From positions 167,320,689-167,384,688 of the forward strand of contig NC_058523.1 of assembly GCF_904849725.1 (NCBI RefSeq): 64,000 nt of DNA. Reading direction: 5' to 3'. This document shows, piece by piece, positions 58,245-64,000 of this stretch. This stretch comes from Hordeum vulgare subsp. vulgare (Eukaryota; Streptophyta; Magnoliopsida; Poales; Poaceae). The first letter of the stretch is position 1, and every line of letters begins with the position of its first letter. A program made the position numbers and the translations under genes. The notes under the pieces were generated by a model that saw only the letters and a program-made list of their open reading frames with translations, searched no databases and was not told the origin of the DNA.

Positions 58245-61200
58245 TCAAGCGTCATCAGGACTGGCACCGGGAATGGCAGGCTCCACAAAGGTCTCAAGGT
58301 CGATCCCGTCCGCGATACGAGTGGTTGTCTCGAGGAAGGTCTCCATGAAATCTTCGAATCAAAGCTTCTTGGTGTTGGCGACCTGCAACGCCTTCAGCTT
58401 TTCTTCGCGAGATTCCTTGTAGTGCACTCGGACCAGCGATAGCGCCACGTCCGCACCACAACGAGTGGCAGACTTCTTCCATGCCTGCACTCTGTTCGGG
58501 ACGTCCTCCAGCCAAGTCATCAACCCTTCTATTTCCTGCCTGGAATCTTCTTCGGGCCAGAGCTCCTTGTCGATCCGGCCGATGACTTCTCTCAGACGGC
58601 CGATGAAAGGTCCCACTCTGCCAAGGTGAATATGTGCTCGGAGCATGTCCCAATTGGCTTCGTCGCCGAGTGGTACGTTCGGAACGACCGGCCGTTCAAT
58701 GTCGGCTGCTTCAGCCTCAGCATCCAGACAAAAATCTACAAAGAAAAGAAGAGCAGAAAGTAAGCGCAGAATGAATTACAAAGTCAAGAAGCACTCGGCA
58801 AAAAAGCTTACCACCGAGCAGTGCAATCATCTTCCTTGCCAAGTCATTGGCATACTTCTCCTGCGAAATGTATCGACGGTTCATCACCTTCATCTGACCC
58901 ATTAGTTCAGTTATTTGCTTGCCCATTTTCTCAATTTCGGCCACCAATACCTTGTTGGTCTCCCGGGACTCCTCCAAAGACTTCTCTCGGTCAGCAAGAG
59001 CCCCCTTCACACCAGCCAAGTCATTCACAGCCGCCTCCAATTCCGCAGCAAGCTGAGCCTTTTCAGCCTTCAGAGTATTGGACGCGGATCCCATTTTGCA
59101 AGTCTTCTGCCAAATCAGTGCAAAGGAAAGCTCAGACACATTCAACAAGGAAAACAAACAAAGCTCAAATTTCTTCAGACCCCTGCCGATGCAAGCACTC
59201 GATAGCGATCTCGGGGACTACACCCAGTGTGTTCACTAAGAGTGACCCCAGTGGCATGAAGCTTGAACAGGCAGGCCATATTGAGCTACGTGACAAACAG
59301 ACAAATCTACGAGAATGCTATTACCCGACCTGAGTAACACTACTCTCGGGGACTACATCCACTGGATGCACTCTCAGTGCCCCCACTGGTAATATTCGGG
59401 CAGACCAGCTCTGATCTGCTCAGATAACTGAAAATTCATATAAAGACAACTATCGGTGCAAGCACTCGACAGAAGTCTCGGGGACTACACCCACTGGGTT
59501 CACTCGGAATGAACCCACTGCAAAATAATCCTACTGTATCCGACTATATCACTTAAACCCCTAGTGGGTTACAAGAGGAAAGTAAACACTTACTAGCGCA
59601 CTTACTCGGATATCGTCCCGGAGCTCCAAGCTTCTCTTGTACAAAGACGCGATGGAGTCGTACGCTCCCTTGGCATCACCCACCATCAACTCCACTTGCA
59701 CCATGGCCTCCTTGGCGGCTCCCACTTGGTCTTCCGAGAGGTGTCGGGCGTCGTACTGGATGGTCGACGGACCTGGCACGACAGAAGACTCCTTGGGCAT
59801 CCCAAGTCCCGCTCCAGTCGGTTCCGCCGTGAGGGGCACCGCCTCAGTCGACGGCATCGTCTCGGTCGGCGGCACGTCCGTGGTGGGAGCAGCAGCAGAT
59901 GGAACAACCTCAAGGACAGGCGCCAAAGTTGGCCCTGATCCCCTTTGGTCGTCCTCCTCTAGATGAATCACCTCGAAGGAAGCCCGGCTGAACAACATGA
60001 GGTTATAGAAAAAGGGAAAGATTAAAGGTGGCACTCGTGAAACAATAATGCAAACTCTCGGAGTCGTCACAACGTACCTTGCTGGGATGTGGCAGCGTTA
60101 TCCGTATCCATGGGATCATCGTCCTGGTGCGGCAGAGAGGTGGCGGAGGTATCTGCTCTGTCGAGTAAAATCCACTCGACCGGTAAGCATGAGTTCAATC
60201 AAATACTGAAAGAAGATCGGAGAACAAGACACTTACGCTGAGGCAACTGGAACAGCGATCCTTATCCGAGGCAAAGCTTTCCGAGGCTTGGACCCACTCG
60301 GTTTGGCCACCTTGGACGGTTGGTCCGTGGGCTCGGCAGCAGCGTCCCTGGTCCTCTTCACGCTCCGAGCACTCGGAGCCACGGGAGGAGCTGGCGGAGC
60401 ACTCGGCGCCACGGGAGAAGCAGGCGGAGCACTCGGAGCTGCTGGAGGAGCCGGCGGAGCCGCGGGTTCGTGACGGCGCTAAGTTCGAGGCTCTGATGGT
60501 GGAGGTGGTGAGCTTTGCTCCCCAACCTCGCCCTCCTCCTCTCCAGACTCCTCCTCCATTTCCCCACTGTTGGAGACGTACTCGGCGCTATCCACGCTGC
60601 CCTCCTGGCTGCCCTCCTCTTCCTCAGCGGGATTCCCGTTCGAGATGGGAGAGTGCCAGTTGGTCCACTCCTACACAAAATACAGTCGACAACGTCAGAC
60701 ACCAGGCGGCGACACAAGAAAAGCAATAGATCTAAGAAGGTTGAAGGCACTCGACAAGATGCACTCACCTCATTTGGAGGAGGATTGTCGGCGCGGAAGG
60801 GCCTCACTCGACGGGCTCCTTGGGGTTGTCACATGCGCCTGTAATGCCGCGGACCCACGCTGTCACGGTCTCCCCGGTCACGCACTCTGGATGAGTCCGA
60901 GTGGAATCCTCGGGCCCCACGTAGTGCCACATGGCGTGGTGTCGGATTTGCAGCGGCTGGATGCGCCGACCCAGAAAAGTCTCCAGCAAATCTGTGCCGG
61001 CGACTCCCTTGCGAACGACAGCTATCAGCGCGTCGACCAGAGGTTGGATCTGGATCTTTTCCAACTTTGAGAGCGCAAGCTGCCTGGGAGGGGCCGGACG
61101 GTCTAGGCTAAATGGCGGCAACCCAGTCGCGGCATTCGGACAACCTATGTCCTGGCAGTAGAACCAGGTCGACTGCCAGTTCCTAACTGACTCGGACAGC

Positions 61201-61751
61201 TGCAGAGGGGGGTAGCTACTATTTGTTTTCTTTTGGAAACCTAAGCCCCCGCAGAGCTGGAGGAGATGGGTTTTATCGTTCGACTGGCTAAGCTTTTTGA
61301 CAGTCTGAGACCTAGCGGAGAAGATGTACTTAAAGAGCCCCCAATGGGGGGGACATCCAATAAAGCACTCGCACAGAGTGACGAATGCGGCGAGATGGGC
61401 TATCGCGTCGAGAGGAAAATGATGGATCTGCGCCCCGAAGTGATTCATAATACCTCTTAAGAAGGGGTGGGGAGGCAAGGAGAAGCCCCTGTACACGTGG
61501 CTGAGCAGCAAGACGCGCTCTCCCTCCTGCGGCGCCGGCTCCGTCTCGCCCTCCGCCGGCAGCCTCCACGACTTGTTGGAAATCATGCCTTGCTCCAACA
61601 GCTCCAGCAGGTCGTCCGCCGTCACCGTGGAGGGGATGAAATCCCCCTGGATCCAACCCGCCGGTAGTGCTCGCTGTCGCCGCTGAGCAGGAGCCGCCGC
61701 CTTCTTCTTCTTCTTCTGTGACTCGAGCTTGCTCGTCTGCCCCTTCGTCAT
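58245..61751 (-). pseudogene. Element E antisense gene, six exons, gypsy-type 'transposase' domain
   Basis: A minus-strand gene starting MTKGQTSKLE at 61751. Proposed exons: 61751-60769, 60670-60237, 60157-60078, 59987-59606, 59106-58812, 58735-58245. All introns have GT-AG ends (donors GTGAGT, GTAAGT, GTACGT, GTAAGT, GTAAGC). Frames agree at the 1-2, 2-3, 4-5 and 5-6 junctions. The 3-4 junction is one base out. Exon 1 has the PF04195-like region (VYRGFSLPPHPFLRGIMNHF, then CECFIGCPPHWGLFKYIF). Exon 2 is acidic, then alanine- and proline-rich. Exon 5 is a coiled coil (LKAEKAQLAAELEAAVNDL). Breaks: frameshift near 60810, TAG at 60479-60481, TGA at 58359-58361. Function unknown; antisense ORFs of this kind are known from Tat elements. 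Confidence 0.8.
59210..59487 (-). repeat. Three degenerate repeats in intron 4 of the antisense gene
   Basis: CTCGGGGACTACA recurs at 59210, 59345 and 59477, about 133 bp apart. Each copy is followed by CCACTG- and GTGC-rich words that are partly palindromic. The pattern echoes the CACTCGGGGACT of the 57052-57906 array. Confidence 0.7.
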
Positions 61752-62269
61752 GGTGAAGGCAGCAGATCCGTAGAGGAGGAGAGGAAGGAGGAGGCTTGGA
61801 ACGCGTAGGGAGCTACGGGGGAAGCAAGGCGAGTGCGAGTAACATGGGCAGCGCAACAAGAAATCCCCGCCGGAGAGGCTTAAATAAGGTTCCGACTGGG
61901 TCACTAACAGGTGGCCCCGAAATCTTATCCCCGACCGGCTGCTGCGATATTAGTGGAGAAGATAAAGGCGCGGTAATCGAGGCGGCACAAACTACTCGAT
62001 GACGATGTCAACATCCACGCTGAGCGTGCGACAACCTAAATTTGAAGATCCCAGAAAATCCGCCGCTGTCAGTTTGACCGATCACATCGAAAGATTCCGC
62101 GGAAGCACTCGGTCCCTGACGGTTCGTTTCACTAGTATATTCACTCGGATCAATGGTCGAAAAGATAAAATGGATCGAGGCAAACAACGCCAAAGTCACA
62201 TCCATACTAGTTGGATCCGTACTCCAGGCACCACTTCATCGTTCCAACCCCGATCCATTGGGGGACTAA
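61752..62269 (+). other. Element E region before the 3' LTR, with polypurine tract
   Basis: No convincing gene. It would hold the promoter of the antisense gene, but I see no clear minus-strand TATA box. The polypurine tract ATTGGGGGACTAA (62257-62269) abuts the LTR. Confidence 0.65.
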
Positions 62270-62800
62270 TGATGGGGTTATAGTCCCAGGGTAGGGTCAT
62301 AGGCCTGCCCTATAGGTCCTACCCAAGGACTACCTTCATAGAGGGCAAGGCCCTTAGACAGTTCCGACTGAACTAAGGACCCCCCATCATCCAGTCGGTG
62401 ACGAGCATTCGGAGCATATTTATCGTACCGATTGAATTCCACTCTGTACATCGTAACCTCCGAGGAGGGCAACGGTCATACGTTTTCATACACCATTATT
62501 AGAATTTAAGGCATACGTTACCTGTAACGTAGGCATTTATTCACCACTACTTCACCCCTGTCCATCGGGCCGTTGTGAAGGCCAACGCACTCTATATAAG
62601 CCGCCCTTCCCCACTGGTGCAGGGGTTGGCATTTACTGTAATCCTATATTCCACTCGACACTAAGCTCCCAAGAGCACTGAGACGTAGGGCTTTTACCTC
62701 CACCATAGAGGGGCCTGAACTCATATAACCTCGCCGTAGCTAAGGCTCTGCCCATCCTTTCGTACCCTACACATCTACTGTCAGACTTATACCCACGACA
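62270..62800 (+). repeat. Element E 3' LTR
   Basis: 531 bp, partner of 50465-50995, followed by the target duplication CCTTC. Confidence 0.95.
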
Positions 62801-64000
62801 CCTTCGTTGCCGCATTGATGGAAGTTGTCAGTTCCCGTCAACGTCCGGTGAACCAACAGTGTAGCACGTAGTAGCAGTGTAACGAGCAATAGCAGTGGCA
62901 AGGAACAACGGTAGTTTCAGCAGTAGCAAGTAGCAACAATAGCAAGCGACAGTAGTAGCAACAGTAGAAGCAGAGCAAAACAAGTGGCAGCAGTAGCAAC
63001 AGTAGTAGCAGCAGAGCAAGACAAGTAACAGTAGTAGCAGTAGAGCAACATAGGTAACAGCAGTAGCAACAGTAGGACAAACTTGTAGGCAATGGGTCGG
63101 TGATTTGTTTGGATGATATTCATCATGCAACAGCTATAACATGGAGAGATATGTGGCTAGCTCCCGTTCGTCAATGTGATGTAGGCATGCATTCCGTGTG
63201 TCGTCATACATGCTTAGGGAAAAGAACTTGCATGACATCTATTGTCCACCCCTTCAGTGGTAGCGGGGTCCAAAAGGAAACTACGGGATATTAAGGTTCT
63301 CTTTTTTATAAAGAACCGGACCATTGCGTTAGCACTTGGTGAACACATGAAAACTCCTCAAACTATGATCATCACCGGGAGTGGTTCCGGTTATTGTCAC
63401 TCCGAGGTTGCCGGATCATAACACATAGTAGGTAACTACAACTTGCAAGATCGGATCTAAAACACACATATATTGGTGACAACATAATAATTTCAGATTT
63501 GAAATCATGGCACTCGGGCTCTAGTGACAAGCATTAAGCATGGCAAAGTAGTAGCAACATCAAATCTCATAACATAGTGGATACTAGGGATCAATCCCCA
63601 TCAAAACTAACTCGATTACATGATAGATCTCATCCTACTCATCACCGCCCAGCGAGCCTACGAATAGATTACTCATGAACGACGAAGAGCTTCATGGAAT
63701 TGGAGAGGGAAGAAGGTTGATGATGATGATGATGATGGTGACGATTTCCCCTCTTCGGAGCCCAAGACGGACTCCAGATCTGCCCTCCAGATGAAGAACA
63801 GGAGGTGGTGGCGCCTCCGTATCGAAAATGCGACGAAAACTTCTCTTTTTATTTTTTCTGGGACGAAACACAACTTATAGAGCTGGAGTTGGGGGCGACA
63901 GGTGCCTGTGGGCCCCACAAGCCTGCCCACCGCCACTAGGGGGTGTTGGCGGAGCAGGGGCTTGTGGCCCACTGGCCCACCCCCTGAGGTGGAACTTGGC
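62801..64000 (-). repeat. Element D 5' LTR, second part (runs off the window)
   Basis: Continues the LTR after E, with the target copy CCTTC at 62801-62805, and matches 41887-43035 of the other LTR. It has the trinucleotide tract (about 62870-63085) and the GC-rich inverted repeat (about 63907-63975). Confidence 0.92.

Larger units (their letters stand above)
50465..62800 (+). mobile_element. Element E: complete Tat/Retand-type Gypsy element (TSD CCTTC)
   Basis: A 12,336-bp plus-strand element with two 531-bp LTRs (TGATGGGGTTATAG ... CCCACGACA) and the target duplication CCTTC at 50460-50464 and 62801-62805. It has gag, protease, RT, RNase H, a second (archaeal-type) RNase H, integrase, a 3' tandem array, an antisense gene, and a polypurine tract. 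The extra RNase H and the long 3' region with an antisense ORF mark the Tat lineage. All genes are broken, although the LTRs differ by only about 3% by eye. Confidence 0.95.
41480..64000 (-). mobile_element. Element D: Athila-type Gypsy without pol (right end outside window)
   Basis: A minus-strand element with its 3' LTR at 41480-43242 and its 5' LTR starting at 50051. The 5' LTR is split by E (TSD CCTTC) and resumes at 62801 to the window end. Comparison with the 3' LTR indicates about 207 bp more beyond 64000. The internal 6.8 kb has an Athila primer site, gag-protease, a second ORF of the ATHILA family and a polypurine tract. RT, RNase H and integrase are absent, so it is non-autonomous. 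Confidence 0.92.

Overview
The window is transposable-element DNA from a large grass genome, most likely a Triticeae species (wheat, Aegilops, barley or rye group). The evidence is the Triticeae-style Athila LTR ends (TGATACGTCTCC and TGATACGTCC), chromovirus LTRs of 3 to 4 kb, and the way elements are nested in elements. I see no ordinary host gene, no tRNA or rRNA gene, and nothing bacterial. All coding capacity belongs to LTR retrotransposons, and nearly every reading frame is broken. Element letters below are mine; I do not assign database family names.

Layout from left to right. Element A (1-9949, minus strand, left end outside the window) is a Tekay/Del-type Gypsy chromovirus with 3.07-kb LTRs, an intact extra ORF upstream of gag, and a gag-pol frame with four stops. 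It lies in H1 (pieces 9950-11181, 14136-16415 and 24068-28396, plus strand), a mostly non-coding chromovirus derivative with a 3.9-kb LTR. H1 also hosts B (11182-14135, minus, internally deleted Athila, TSD ATCGA) and C (16416-24067, plus, non-autonomous Athila, TSD GAGGT). C carries a 188-bp hAT-like MITE (20428-20615, 8-bp TSD). H1 itself sits in the 5' LTR of H2 (28397-38929, plus), another chromovirus with a broken extra ORF, a broken gag-pol and a 3.8-kb 3' LTR. H2 sits in the leader of H3 (38930-41479, minus), of which only leader, PBS and part of the 5' LTR are visible. D (41480 to beyond 64000, minus) is an Athila element with gag-protease and an ATHILA-type ORF but no pol; it is inserted in the H3 LTR. 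E (50465-62800, plus, TSD CCTTC) is a complete Tat/Retand-type Gypsy element inserted in the 5' LTR of D.

Inferred order, oldest first: H3; then H2 and D, each inserted in H3; then H1 in H2 and E in D; then A, B and C in H1; and the MITE in C. The two E LTRs are both 531 bp and differ, by eye, at about 16 positions plus two 1-bp indels, so E is relatively young.

The parts most worth a second look are: (1) the extra ORFs between PBS and gag in A and H2, apparently related to each other, one with a double-stranded-RNA-binding-like pattern, and with splice-acceptor-like AGs directly before the ATGs; (2) the six-exon antisense gene and the twelve-copy hairpin array in the 3' part of E; (3) the MITE; and (4) repeated polypurine-tract motifs inside the Athila elements. 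Exact family names and full decay histories need database alignments that I could not run.
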